DNA of 64,000 nucleotides from Methanobacterium_B sp963825335 (GCA_963825335.1 CAWGSP010000001.1:806001-870000); one strand, 5' to 3'; positions 18,236 through 28,484 are shown, numbered from the stretch's first letter. Numbers and translations are program-made. The notes: a model not told the origin generated them from the sequence alone.

Positions 18236-18711
18236 ATAACAGCCGATTTCCAAAATAAAGCTTTAAAAAAATCAAAAATTACCTATTGGATATTATGAGA
18301 CAGTATAAATGTATGGATTTGTTAGGATATTCTTTTGAAAAATGATTTATCTTTATTAATTGATTGATTATTCTGTATGGATTCCCGTTTGATATATAAT
18401 TCTTCTGTCTATCTATTAGATAGTTTAAGTTTCTATTTTTTCTTTAATTGTGTTCTCTATGTCTTCTTGGACTTCAACATATTATCCTATTTTCTAAAAT
18501 CTTCTTTTCTTAAAATTTTTATTCCAACGTTTTATTTTACAGGATTTTATAAGCATATATTTAAAAATGAATAAATTATATTAGAGTTGATGTGCATACA
18601 AATTACACTTAAAAAATTATTCAATCCTTGCACCAAATGTAATAATCATAATGTGAATTTTATGAAAATAGAAATATTAATGAGTAATATACGAAGTTTA
18701 TGAGGGATAAG

Positions 18712-18987
18712 ATGAAGGTATTAAAAGATACAAAGAAAGAATATGAGATAGAGATCACCGGAGAAACCCATTCTATCTGCAACACCTTAAGAAAAACGCT
18801 CATGGAAGATGAGGATGTAGAAGCAGCCGCTTATGTAATAGAACACCCAATAATAGGGGAACCAAAACTTTACATAAAGGGTAAAAACCCAAAAGCTTCA
18901 CTTTCTCAGGCAGCAGAGATAGTTAAAGCCAGATGTACCGAGCTAAAAGATCTGATAGATTCTTCTGAAGATGAAAAAAAGAAATGA
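18712..18987 (+). CDS. rpo11: RNA polymerase subunit Rpo11 (RpoL)
   Basis: About 91 residues. Archaeal homologue of Rpb11, which pairs with Rpo3 to start RNA polymerase assembly. It starts MKVLKDTKKEYEIEITGE and contains HSICNTLRKTLMEDEDV and EHPIIGEPKLYI, the diagnostic segments. ATG 18712 is chosen over 18700 because the GAGGG between them is a good ribosome binding site and homologues begin at this Met. Its 3' end overlaps the DUF99 gene by 17 bp. Confidence 0.93.
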   Translation: MKVLKDTKKEYEIEITGETHSICNTLRKTLMEDEDVEAAAYVIEHPIIGEPKLYIKGKNPKASLSQAAEIVKARCTELKDLIDSSEDEKKK

Positions 18988-19576
18988 AAAAAAGAAATTC
19001 AGAATAATTAAACAGGAAATAAGGATTTTAGGGGTTGATGATGCCCCATTTCCTTCTCACACCACTGAAAAGGTCATGTTGGTGGGTACTGTTTTCAGGG
19101 CAGGGAATTGGTTAGACGGTGTTTTAAGGACCTATATCGATGGCGATGGAATTGATGCTACAGAAAAGATCGTTGAGATGGTTAATAATTCTAGAAATCT
19201 GGACCAGCTGGGTGTTATCATGCTCGACGGTATCACATTCGGGGGTTTCAATCTGGTAAATATAAGAACGATATACGAGTCAACTGGAATACCTGTGATT
19301 GTTATTATGAGAAAGTTTCCTAATTTTGAAGGTATTAAAAAAGCATTGAAACGATTCGATAACTGGGAAGATCGCTGGAATAATCTTCTTGAAGCCGGAG
19401 AAGTTTACTTTGTAAAGGGCGAGGAGATTTATATGCAGATAAATGGAATCGGCAGGGAAGATGCAGAACAAATAGTGAAACTATCAACAACGCGAAGCTC
19501 GATACCGGAACCATTGAGAGTGGCTCACATTATAGCTGCAGGAATCATGAAAGGAGAATCAAAGGGCAGTGCCTAA
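18971..19576 (+). CDS. DUF99 (UPF0215) protein, endonuclease dU-like
   Basis: 201 residues of the archaeal DUF99 family, distantly related to endonuclease V; some members have been reported to cut DNA at deoxyuridine. Visible are RILGVDDAPF near the N-terminus, an acidic LGVIMLDGITFGGFN strand region and a C-terminal PEPLRVAHIIAAG. The gene overlaps rpo11 and the two are co-transcribed. The nuclease role is by family inference only. Confidence 0.8.
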   Translation: MKKRNEKKKFRIIKQEIRILGVDDAPFPSHTTEKVMLVGTVFRAGNWLDGVLRTYIDGDGIDATEKIVEMVNNSRNLDQLGVIMLDGITFGGFNLVNIRTIYESTGIPVIVIMRKFPNFEGIKKALKRFDNWEDRWNNLLEAGEVYFVKGEEIYMQINGIGREDAEQIVKLSTTRSSIPEPLRVAHIIAAGIMKGESKGSA

Positions 19577-19625
19577 TATATTAAACTCAAAAATACTCAT
19601 TAATAAATGATGGAGTGTTCTAAAA

Positions 19626-20045
19626 ATTAAAAATCCTCTCTTAACTGTAGATACAGTTATAACTCAAAACGAAACAGTTGTTCTGATTAGGCGGAAAAAT
19701 CCGCCTTATAAAGGGTTATGGGCTTTGCCTGGTGGGTTCGTTGAATACGGAGAAACAGTAGAGTCAGCAGCAATGAGAGAAACAAAAGAGGAAACGGGGC
19801 TTGATGTGGATTTGATTAGATTGGTCGGTGTTTACTCCGATCCTAGAAGAGATCCTAGGGGCCACATTGTTTCTGTATGTTTTTTGTGTCACAAGGTGGG
19901 GGGAACACTCAGGGCAGATACAGATGCAGCAGAAGTTAAATGTTTTGATTTTGATAAAATTTCCACGATTGAATTGGCTTTTGATCATAGAATTATCCTT
20001 GAAGATGCATATAAACTAATTCATGAAAATAAGCATGATTTTTGA
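19626..20045 (+). CDS. Nudix hydrolase with an apparent ATT start
   Basis: About 139 residues. The Nudix box is complete: GGFVEYGETVESAAMRETKE with EETG following (about residues 35-57). The nearby YSDPRRDPRGH is typical of ADP-ribose pyrophosphatase-like members. The core strand TVDTVITQNETVVLIRRK lies upstream of any ATG, GTG or TTG; the frame is open only from 19611. ATT at 19626 gives (M)KNPLLTVD, matching the family start, with GGAG at 19612-19615 at suitable distance. The TTG at 19725 would delete the first strands and is rejected. Alternatives are a point mutation, a sequencing error or a 1-nt loss after ATG 19610. Confidence 0.78.
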   Translation: MKNPLLTVDTVITQNETVVLIRRKNPPYKGLWALPGGFVEYGETVESAAMRETKEETGLDVDLIRLVGVYSDPRRDPRGHIVSVCFLCHKVGGTLRADTDAAEVKCFDFDKISTIELAFDHRIILEDAYKLIHENKHDF

Positions 20046-20175
20046 TATGCTATCCTATTAAATTCAGATCGATAAAAAATAATTAAAAATTTAAATTTTA
20101 GCAATAAAATTTTATAGTACTTGATATATACTAAAAAAATTCATTATCATAATTTACTTAATGGGGAGGATATAA

Positions 20176-20493
20176 ATGGAGTTTTGTCCGAAATGTGGAA
20201 CAGTCATGTTTCCTAAAGGTGACTGTTTCGAATGTAAAAATTGTGGATACAGCAGAAAATTAACCAAGGAATCTGTGAGTGAATATGAGATTTCCGAAAA
20301 AATAATAGATAATGATAGTATAATTGTAACAAGCGATGATATTCAAACATTACCTACAACCACTGTAAAATGTCCTAAATGTGATAATAAGGAAGCATCA
20401 TGGTGGTTAATTCAGACAAGGGGTGCAGATGAATCAGAAACAAGATTCTTCCGATGCACTAAATGTTCCTGTACATGGCGTGAATACGATTAA
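20176..20493 (+). CDS. tfs: Transcription factor S (TFS, RNA cleavage factor)
   Basis: 105 residues. The archaeal TFIIS-like factor that stimulates transcript cleavage by stalled RNA polymerase. An N-terminal zinc ribbon (CPKCGTVMFP, CKNCGY) and a C-terminal zinc ribbon (CPKCDNKEASWW, CTKCSCTWREYD) flank a short linker. The acidic loop reads RGADESETRFFRC, with the catalytic D-E pair present. A GGGGAGG site precedes the ATG. Confidence 0.95.
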   Translation: MEFCPKCGTVMFPKGDCFECKNCGYSRKLTKESVSEYEISEKIIDNDSIIVTSDDIQTLPTTTVKCPKCDNKEASWWLIQTRGADESETRFFRCTKCSCTWREYD

Positions 20494-20570
20494 TAAAATA
20501 CTTTTCATAACATTTTTTTGGGCGGATTATAATAAAGTTCATAGATCATACTAATCGGGGGAATAATGTA

Positions 20571-21230
20571 TTGACAGGGGATTCATACAGTAATTATGGT
20601 TTAACTAGTCCATTAGAATTGGATGATAATAAAAAAGAATTAGTATCATCTGAATCAACTGGACCCCGTGTTTCAAACCTCAAAACACCATTTGTTCCGA
20701 AAGATTCGAACAAGGAAAAACCTTCTGTAAATGATAAAAAGACAACGTTTAAAATTCCTGATAAATCTTATGCACACGATAATAAAGGATCATCTATCAA
20801 ACAAGATGAAAATAATTCGAATCAAGAGGATCTGGAAGATGATCAGGCACCTACAGGGATTTTTCATATTTATAATACTTATGTTAAACCAAGAAAGGAT
20901 CTAATTACAAAGGTACTGGCAGTTGTTGTTGGTGGAATTTTTATAGTTTACGGTACAACACTCGTAACTGCAACAGTTTTTTATGTGGCCAGTAATGTAA
21001 TATTTGGGGATGTAGCTGCATTTGGTGCATTTTTAATAATATTTGGAGTTTTAATAATTTTAGCTGCTTTTGCTCAGGATATTCTTAAGAGAACTTCGCT
21101 TAATAAGATTCATGAAGAATTAGAAGCTGCAGAAAAAAAACCTCAAGAATCAGATGATGCAACAACTACAAAAGATGAAAATGATAATAGGGTAGATAAG
21201 GATAATATAAGTGAAGAAAATAAGAAGTAA
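20571..21230 (+). CDS. Two-helix membrane protein, unknown function
   Basis: 219 residues starting at TTG behind GGGGG. A long charged Ser/Lys/Asp-rich region (1-115) is probably disordered. Two adjacent transmembrane helices follow (about 122-142, VLAVVVGGIFIVYGTT; about 150-172, FGAFLIIFGVLIILAAF), then an acidic tail. It lies between tfs and pcn, a position that looks conserved in related methanogens, but I know no function. Both ends would face the same side of the membrane. Confidence 0.7.
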   Translation: MTGDSYSNYGLTSPLELDDNKKELVSSESTGPRVSNLKTPFVPKDSNKEKPSVNDKKTTFKIPDKSYAHDNKGSSIKQDENNSNQEDLEDDQAPTGIFHIYNTYVKPRKDLITKVLAVVVGGIFIVYGTTLVTATVFYVASNVIFGDVAAFGAFLIIFGVLIILAAFAQDILKRTSLNKIHEELEAAEKKPQESDDATTTKDENDNRVDKDNISEENKK

Positions 21231-21243
21231 CAGGAGGATGAAA

Positions 21244-22928
<1,685 letters not shown>

Positions 22929-22986
22929 ACTGTAAATGATAAACAAATTAATATATTAATTGGACTTTTTTTATAAGAAAGTGCAA

Positions 22987-23000
22987 AAGCATTTAAATAG
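22987..23000 (+). promoter_or_regulatory. Probable promoter (BRE/TATA) of the L44e operon
   Basis: AAAGC-ATTTAAATAG at 22987-23000 is a good archaeal BRE/TATA match about 90 bp before the L44e start, in an otherwise gene-free 158-bp gap. Confidence 0.5.
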
Positions 23001-23086
23001 TATATTCAGTTGAAATTAGTTTAAACATCGCATTAAATTTAATAAGTTCATTAAACAACTTATTTACCATTACAAGAGGTGATTAT

Positions 23087-23365
23087 ATGAAGATTCCTAA
23101 AGAACGGAGAACTTACTGTCCTAGCTGTAAAAAGCACACAATTCACGAAGTATTAGAATCCAAAAGAAGAAAAGCCAGTGAACTCAAATGGGGTCAGAGG
23201 CAGTTCAGAAGGGTTACAAGTGGTTACAGAGGTTATCCTAGGCCGCTCCCATCTAGAAATAAACCAGTGAAAAAACTAGACCTAAGATACAAATGTAAGG
23301 AATGTGGAAAGTCCCACATAAAGAGATCATCCTTCAGAGCAGGTAAAGTAGAATTCGTAATGTAG
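23087..23365 (+). CDS. rpl44e: Large-subunit ribosomal protein L44e
   Basis: 92 residues, basic, with a CPSC / CKEC zinc site and the GYRGYPRPLPSRNKPVKK core that is typical of eL42 (L44e). Preceded by GAGGTGATT. It is immediately followed by S27e, the standard archaeal order L44e-S27e-aIF2-alpha-Nop10. Confidence 0.95.
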   Translation: MKIPKERRTYCPSCKKHTIHEVLESKRRKASELKWGQRQFRRVTSGYRGYPRPLPSRNKPVKKLDLRYKCKECGKSHIKRSSFRAGKVEFVM

Positions 23366-23374
23366 GTGATTTTA

Positions 23375-23560
23375 ATGGCAAATTACAGAAGTAATAAGAG
23401 CAATTTTTTAAAAGTCAAATGTGTGGACTGTGGAAATCAGCAAGTAGTCTTTGACCATGCTGCATCCAATGTTCAGTGTATCATTTGTGGCAAAACCCTT
23501 GTCAAACCTAAGGGTGGTAAATCAGAGATAACAGCTCAAATCATCGAAGTCCTTGACTAA
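23375..23560 (+). CDS. rps27e: Small-subunit ribosomal protein S27e
   Basis: 61 residues with a four-Cys zinc ribbon (VDCGNQQVVFDHA and CIICGKTL). ATG 23375 is chosen; the GTG at 23366 is part of the GGTGATT ribosome binding site that follows the L44e stop. Normal length for eS27. Confidence 0.94.
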   Translation: MANYRSNKSNFLKVKCVDCGNQQVVFDHAASNVQCIICGKTLVKPKGGKSEITAQIIEVLD

Positions 23561-23633
23561 ATGATTGAATCTGCTGTTACGATAATTTAATTAAGGATTG
23601 ATAATATATTTTAATATATTATAAGGTGTTCTA

Positions 23634-24413
23634 ATGGTAAGAATGAGAAAAGAATGGCCAGATGAAGGAGATCTGGTGGTAGGGACAGTCCATAAAGTTT
23701 TAAACTACGGTGCTTTTGGAAGCCTCGAAGAATATGATGGTAAAGAAGCATTTATTCACATATCTGAGGTTTCTTCTGGTTGGGTTAAAAATATAAGGGA
23801 CTATGTTCGGGAGAATCAGAAGATCGTAGCTCGAGTACTACGTGTTAATCCTAAAAAAGGACATGTAGATGTTTCTCTTAAAAGGATACGGGAAGATCAG
23901 CGTACAAGAAAAATACAGCAGTGGAAGATCGAGCAGAAAGCCGAAAAATTACTCGAATTTGCGGCTAAACTACTTGAAAAAGATCTTGACGCAGGTTACG
24001 AAGAAGTTGGCTATGGGATCATGGAAGAATTTGGAGATCTCTATGGAGCATTTGAAATTGCCGCTGAAGAAGGTGCAAAACCTCTTATAGATAGAGGCAT
24101 GGATGAACCATGGGCAAACGCAATTACAGAAGTTGCTAAAAAGAACATATCCCCTCCCGAAGTAAATATCACAGGCTACGTAGATTTAAAATCTTACGCA
24201 TCTGATGGTGTGGAAGTTATTAGAAAGGCTCTTGGATCAATTAATGGCGACGAAATTTCCGTACAGTGTGTTGGTGCTCCAAGATACAGATTAATGGTTA
24301 AATCATCAGATTATATCACTGCAGAAACCATACTCAAAGAAGCAGCTGATAAGGCAATAGAAGTTGTTTTGGAGGAGGGAGGAGAAGGCACCTTCCAAAG
24401 AGAACTCGAATGA
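23634..24413 (+). CDS. eif2a: Translation initiation factor aIF2 alpha subunit
   Basis: 259 residues. Alpha subunit of the heterotrimer that brings initiator tRNA to the ribosome. The N-terminal S1 domain (LVVGTVHKVLNYGAFGSLEE to GHVDVSLKRI) is followed by a helical domain and a C-terminal alpha/beta domain (YRLMVKSSDYITAETILKEA). Its TGA overlaps the Nop10 ATG (ATGA), so the genes are translationally coupled. Confidence 0.95.
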   Translation: MVRMRKEWPDEGDLVVGTVHKVLNYGAFGSLEEYDGKEAFIHISEVSSGWVKNIRDYVRENQKIVARVLRVNPKKGHVDVSLKRIREDQRTRKIQQWKIEQKAEKLLEFAAKLLEKDLDAGYEEVGYGIMEEFGDLYGAFEIAAEEGAKPLIDRGMDEPWANAITEVAKKNISPPEVNITGYVDLKSYASDGVEVIRKALGSINGDEISVQCVGAPRYRLMVKSSDYITAETILKEAADKAIEVVLEEGGEGTFQRELE

Positions 24414-24574
24414 AGATGAAGATGAAGAAATGTAAGTCTTGTGGGGAATACACCCTCAAAGACACTTGCCCCTGCGGTGGCGATGTGGGCGTAGTATACC
24501 CACCTAAATATTCTCCTGAGGATAAATACGGTAAATACAGACGTATGCTTAAAAAGCAGCTTTTACAGGGCTGA
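24410..24574 (+). CDS. nop10: H/ACA ribonucleoprotein protein Nop10
   Basis: 54 residues, shorter than many gene-calling cut-offs. It reads KKCKSCGEYTLKDTCPCGGD and then a PPKYSPEDKYGKYRR tail, with the four-Cys zinc site and C-terminal helix of Nop10. It scaffolds Cbf5 in archaeal pseudouridylation particles. The start ATG overlaps the aIF2-alpha stop; three in-frame ATGs in the first five codons leave a small uncertainty (24410, 24416 or 24422). Confidence 0.93.
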   Translation: MKMKMKKCKSCGEYTLKDTCPCGGDVGVVYPPKYSPEDKYGKYRRMLKKQLLQG

Positions 24575-24587
24575 AGGAGTTGATAGG

Positions 24588-25361
24588 ATGAATGGAACTT
24601 TTATTAAAGTAATGGAAGATGTAGAACTCAATGATCCAGTATTCATCGAGGCACTTCCCGGAATAGGTCATGTTGGTAAACTGGTTGCAGAGCACATGAT
24701 TCACGAGTTGAATGCAGTGAAATTTGCAGAACTTTACTCACCTGCTTTCCCGCCACAAGTATTTGTGGATGAAAACGGAATCATCGAACCCATGAAAAAT
24801 GAGTTTTATTATCTTAAATCTCATGGGGAAGACAAAAGGGATTTTATCATCCTTGTTGGGAATACCCAGGGACTGAGTCCTGAAGGTCAATACGATATCT
24901 GTGGCAAGATCATTGATTTTGTTGGGGATCATGGTGTGAAAGAAATATTCACCCTAGGCGGTCTTGGGACTGGACAACCCGTGGATAAACCTAAAGTTTT
25001 CGGCGCAGCTACTACAGTAAAGCTTGCAGACATGCTTAAGGATCACGATGTAACTCTAAGAACAGCTGACGGCGGTATAATTGGTGCATCTGGACTTATT
25101 CTAGGTATGGGAATTTCTAAAGGTATGAACGGTGTCTGTTTAATGGGTGAAACTCCTGGTTATTTCATAGATGCAGAAGCATCTAAAGCTGTACTCACAA
25201 TCCTACAAAAATTGTTAAAAGTCGAATTAGACATTGCAAAATTGGAGGAAAGGGCAGAAGAAACTAGAAAAATGATATCCAAAGCTCAACAGATGGAGAG
25301 GGAAATGAGCGATAGGATGAACATTGTACAGGGTGAAGAAGATCTTCGATACATAGGATAG
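24588..25361 (+). CDS. PAC2-family protein (proteasome assembly chaperone-like)
   Basis: 257 residues of the PAC2 family, related to eukaryotic proteasome assembly chaperone 2. It shows FIEALPGIGHVGKLVAEHM near the N-terminus, a central GGLGTGQPVDKP loop and a C-terminal coiled-coil region (KLEERAEETRKMISKAQQ). It follows nop10 by 13 bp. A second, broken PAC2 gene lies at 27764-28484. A direct role in archaeal proteasome assembly is not established. Confidence 0.85.
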   Translation: MNGTFIKVMEDVELNDPVFIEALPGIGHVGKLVAEHMIHELNAVKFAELYSPAFPPQVFVDENGIIEPMKNEFYYLKSHGEDKRDFIILVGNTQGLSPEGQYDICGKIIDFVGDHGVKEIFTLGGLGTGQPVDKPKVFGAATTVKLADMLKDHDVTLRTADGGIIGASGLILGMGISKGMNGVCLMGETPGYFIDAEASKAVLTILQKLLKVELDIAKLEERAEETRKMISKAQQMEREMSDRMNIVQGEEDLRYIG

Positions 25362-25502
25362 ACCTGCAAACACCTTTTTTTATTTATTTATTTTTAATTT
25401 TTAACAATAAACTATTTTTAAACAATAACCTTTAATTCTATACTAATTTTAATAATAAAACATAATTAATAAATGAATAAATTGGATTTATGGGTACAAA
25501 CC

Positions 25503-26705
25503 ATGATAATAAACGCAGATTTACATATACACGGCCGTTATTCTATGGCGACTTCTAAAAATATGCTTCCAGCATCAATGGCTCCTCAGGCAAAGTTAAA
25601 AGGATTAGACCTCCTTGCGACAGGAGATGCACTGCATCAAAAATGGCTTAACATAATCAAGGAATCTACAGAAGAATCATCCGATGGAATATTTACTTTA
25701 AAGGAAAGTGAATATGATGCAGAAGTTATGTCTGAAGATGATTTGTCTAAATTCGTATTAACAACCGAAGTTGAGGATATTAAACGTGTTCACCATCTCA
25801 TAATATTTCCTTCCTACGAAGCCGTGATAAACACCCGGAAGAAGCTGAAGGGTAACATGGATTCTGATGGAAGGCCTAGGATCAGAATGAATGGTAAAGA
25901 AATAATGGAAATTGCCCACGAAAACGGGTGTATCATTGGGCCAGCTCATGCTTTCACACCGTGGACAAGTATTTACAAAGAATATGATAGTGTGAAGGAC
26001 TGTTACGGTAAGATGCCAGACTTTCTTGAACTGGGACTTTCAGCAGATTCGGACATGGCAGACACCATCGAAGAACTTCAAGACACACCTTTTTTAACTA
26101 ACTCTGACGCCCATTCACCATGGCCGCACCGTCTTGGTAGAGAGTTTAATGCTATTGAAATTAAAAAGTTGACATTCATAGGGGTTAGAGACGCCATACT
26201 TAACAAACAGATCAGGGCGAACTATGGATTTGATCCAAGGTTGGGAAAATACCATCACACAGGATGTTCAAAATGTTATACACTGTACTCGGTTGAAGAT
26301 GCAATAAAAATGAAGATGCGATGCCCTTGTGGTGGTAGAATAAAGAAGGGTGTGGACTACCGAATACATGAGCTTTCTAAATGGGAAGAACCCCACCACC
26401 CTACACATAGACCACCATATGTTCATATATTGCCGCTTGCTGACATCATAAGTATTACCCACAGTAAAGGAGTTACTACTCTTTTTGTCCAGAAAATTTG
26501 GAAACAAATGGTTTTGAGGTTTAAAGATGAAATCTCCACCTTAATCAAAGCACCTATCGAAGATATAAAAGAAATTGATCCCGATGTTGCAGAGGTCATA
26601 AGTTCTTTTAGAGATAAGACTCTACAAATAAAACCGGGTGGTGGTGGAAATTACGGTGAGATCATCCTGCCCAACAAAATTGTTGAACAATCCACTTCAA
26701 AGTAA
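25503..26705 (+). CDS. Endonuclease Q-like PHP-domain protein
   Basis: About 400 residues. EndoQ cuts DNA 5' of deaminated bases (uracil, hypoxanthine, xanthine) and AP sites. The PHP metal site is visible in NADLHIHGRYS, ATGDALH, the GPAHAFTPW segment and NSDAHSPWPHR. A zinc-binding stretch (CSKCYTLY, CPCGG) follows near residue 265, and a C-terminal helical part ends GGGGNYGEI. ATG 25503 (MIINADLHIHG) is preferred to 25473, which lacks a ribosome binding site. EndoQ works with PCNA, encoded 4 kb upstream. Confidence 0.85.
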   Translation: MIINADLHIHGRYSMATSKNMLPASMAPQAKLKGLDLLATGDALHQKWLNIIKESTEESSDGIFTLKESEYDAEVMSEDDLSKFVLTTEVEDIKRVHHLIIFPSYEAVINTRKKLKGNMDSDGRPRIRMNGKEIMEIAHENGCIIGPAHAFTPWTSIYKEYDSVKDCYGKMPDFLELGLSADSDMADTIEELQDTPFLTNSDAHSPWPHRLGREFNAIEIKKLTFIGVRDAILNKQIRANYGFDPRLGKYHHTGCSKCYTLYSVEDAIKMKMRCPCGGRIKKGVDYRIHELSKWEEPHHPTHRPPYVHILPLADIISITHSKGVTTLFVQKIWKQMVLRFKDEISTLIKAPIEDIKEIDPDVAEVISSFRDKTLQIKPGGGGNYGEIILPNKIVEQSTSK

Positions 26706-26929
26706 TTTACAAAAAAAAACATAAATTCTCTTTTTTTTGGATAGTTCATAACCCTCTGAACACTAATACTGGTAAATTGATACTGTGAGCCATGCTTTAA
26801 AAATCTTTGACTAGACACGATTTTAAGATTCTAATTTTAAATGGGAATTCAATCATCCAACTGTTCGAAAAAATTATCACTAAGTTTAGATAAAAACTTG
26901 ATTAATATTAAGAATATGGGGATGATCAG

Positions 26930-27130
26930 ATAGATCTTAAGACGAGTGTAGGTATATGTGCCAATGTTGAGGGTGATGATAAAGTGGTAATCATTCCCCA
27001 AGATCCAGATATGTTCGATGAGAACCAGGTTGTTGTGATAATTGCGGGCAGTGATTTTGAAAATTTTACAGAGGATATGCATGCGTTAATAAAATTGGTT
27101 GAAACAGCAAAGAAGGTTAAGGAGAATTAG
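26930..27130 (+). CDS. Small acidic protein lacking a canonical start codon
   Basis: A 66-residue, well-formed sequence (DLKTSVGICANVEGDDKVVI, then PQDPDMFDENQVVVIIAG and a C-terminal helix FENFTEDMHALIKLVETA) with balanced strand-helix pattern and coding-like composition. The frame is open from 26912 but offers no ATG, GTG or TTG before the conserved-looking core; ATA at 26930 follows GGGGATGATC at a plausible distance. It could use a rare ATA start or carry a recent mutation. Internal ATG at 27011 would remove over a third of it. Family unknown. Confidence 0.55.
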   Translation: MDLKTSVGICANVEGDDKVVIIPQDPDMFDENQVVVIIAGSDFENFTEDMHALIKLVETAKKVKEN

Positions 27131-27240
27131 TAAAAAAAAATTTGTTTAGAAATAATTTCAACATCTTACACAAATCATATAAATAATAAAGACTTATCTT
27201 TCATAGATAAAAGTCAAATAATTAAAAGGAGTTTATATCG

Positions 27241-27339
27241 ATGCAGTACGCTTTATTAATCTTCGGAGTTATTATAGCTGGATTTATAGTCGTCACTATT
27301 CTGATGCAGTTATTATCAAAGAATCTTCCTCAAAACTAA
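27241..27339 (+). CDS. Small single-helix membrane protein
   Basis: 32 residues, MQYALLIFGVIIAGFIVVTI followed by a short polar tail LMQLLSKNLPQN. Almost the whole length is one transmembrane helix. A clear AAAAGGAG site lies 9 bp upstream of the ATG, the main reason to accept it. Function unknown; it stands alone between two gene groups. Confidence 0.5.
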   Translation: MQYALLIFGVIIAGFIVVTILMQLLSKNLPQN

Positions 27340-27508
27340 TTATTTTTTTTAGTTTAACAGGATACAAATAGTTCATTTTTTTTTATTTTAACTATGTATC
27401 AGACGATATCTTGTTTTTTTAATAATTCAATTCACTTTTATTAAAAATAGTAAATCAGCATAAATAGGGTGATTAAATTATTAGACCAACTTCAATTATA
27501 AAAATGAA

Positions 27509-27583
27509 CGGACCCGCGGGGATTTGAACCCCGGACCTTCAGATTAGGAGTCTGATGCCCTATCCTGACTAGGCTACGGGCCC
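27509..27583 (-). tRNA. tRNA-Arg (CCT)
   Basis: 75 nt on the minus strand with full cloverleaf: acceptor GGGCCCG/CGGGTCC with G73, T-loop TTCAAAT, anticodon stem TCAGA/TCTGA around loop CTCCTAA, anticodon CCT. Reads AGG. No intron. CCA is not encoded. Confidence 0.93.
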
Positions 27584-27677
27584 TATAGAATTTATTTTCA
27601 CAATTCAAAATGATATGATTTTACAGTACCGTGTCTGTTCTGTATCATATCCATATGCATAAACTTTTAAAAGAGTT

Positions 27678-27756
<79 letters not shown>

Positions 27757-27763
27757 TTTTGAA

Positions 27764-28484
27764 TTAACTGTAAATTGGAGATTCTGGCTCATTTGGAACA
27801 CGTTTTGCTAGTTCTTTGAGTCTTTCCTCTATTTCTTCAGCTTCTTTTATAAGTGGTTCTGCATTCACATCTATATTCACCATCTTATTTAAAACATTCA
27901 CTAAACTTGCAGCTGCCCTAGGATCTGGGTACTGGTTCAAAACTTCTGCAAATAGACATGAAGCTGGAATGTTTTTTGTAGCTGTTTTCGTTAATAGAGA
28001 ACCTGAAAGTCCATTAACATTACCAAATGGCAAAATTGGAAGTTCAGAGATCGCCTAATCTTTTAAGAGACTCATCAGAGTTAGCTGCTACTGCAACAGA
28101 ATCTGTTTTTTCCATTACAACCATACTGTTGAATGTTATGAGTTCCTTGCTGTTGTTTTTTTCCATCCACTCCACTATTGCTTGGGACATGTCATATGAA
28201 ACATTTGGTGGAATTATAAAGTCAGATAGGAAGAGAACTATTCCTTTGCTACTGTATATCCTAAATGGATGAATTGCAATGCCTTTATAAAGTACTGCAA
28301 GTGGAGGAAAATCTTTTGAATCAATGTATCCTATTTGTTTCATATTGAGTTCTTCAACAAGTAACCAACCCAATATATTACCAATAAGACCTAATTCCGG
28401 TGATCCTTCTAGAACCACTGCATCTTTAACATCTTCTGATATTATTTTACAGCATTCAACTTCTGTTTCTACCATCTTAACCAT
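27764..28484 (-). pseudogene. PAC2-family gene interrupted by a +1 frame shift
   Basis: Two consecutive minus-strand frames make up one PAC2 protein. The first part (28484 to 28044) has LEGSPELGLIGNILGWLLVE and ends ESLKRLGDL at a TGA. Skipping one T continues as ELPILPFGNVNGLSGSLL and runs to 27764. The first frame's start is ATG 28484 behind GGAGGTG. Because the +1 frame has a TAG just upstream, the shift can occur only within about 12 nt, at CTC-TGA. It may be a pseudogene, a sequencing error or programmed +1 frameshifting. The residues on both sides look fully conserved, so any inactivation is recent. Confidence 0.8.

Larger units (their letters stand above)
15392..18711. other. Decayed genomic island between csl4 and rpo11
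   Basis: About 3.3 kb interrupts the usual csl4-rpo11 linkage. It contains protein-like fragments in shifting frames (15429-15548; 15689-16491), a fragment of a nitroreductase gene, one intact nitroreductase gene, a broken MarR gene and its palindromic operator, and a very AT-rich 3' part (18240-18690). The 65-codon frame at 18377-18574 is Phe/Tyr/Leu-rich low-complexity sequence and is not accepted as a gene. No transposase, integrase or flanking target duplication was recognised. Confidence 0.7.

Noticed and set aside
18377..18574. 65-codon plus-strand frame in the AT-rich part of the decayed island
   Set aside because: Composition is almost only Phe, Tyr, Leu, Ser and Ile from T-rich DNA; no ribosome binding site and no family-like pattern.
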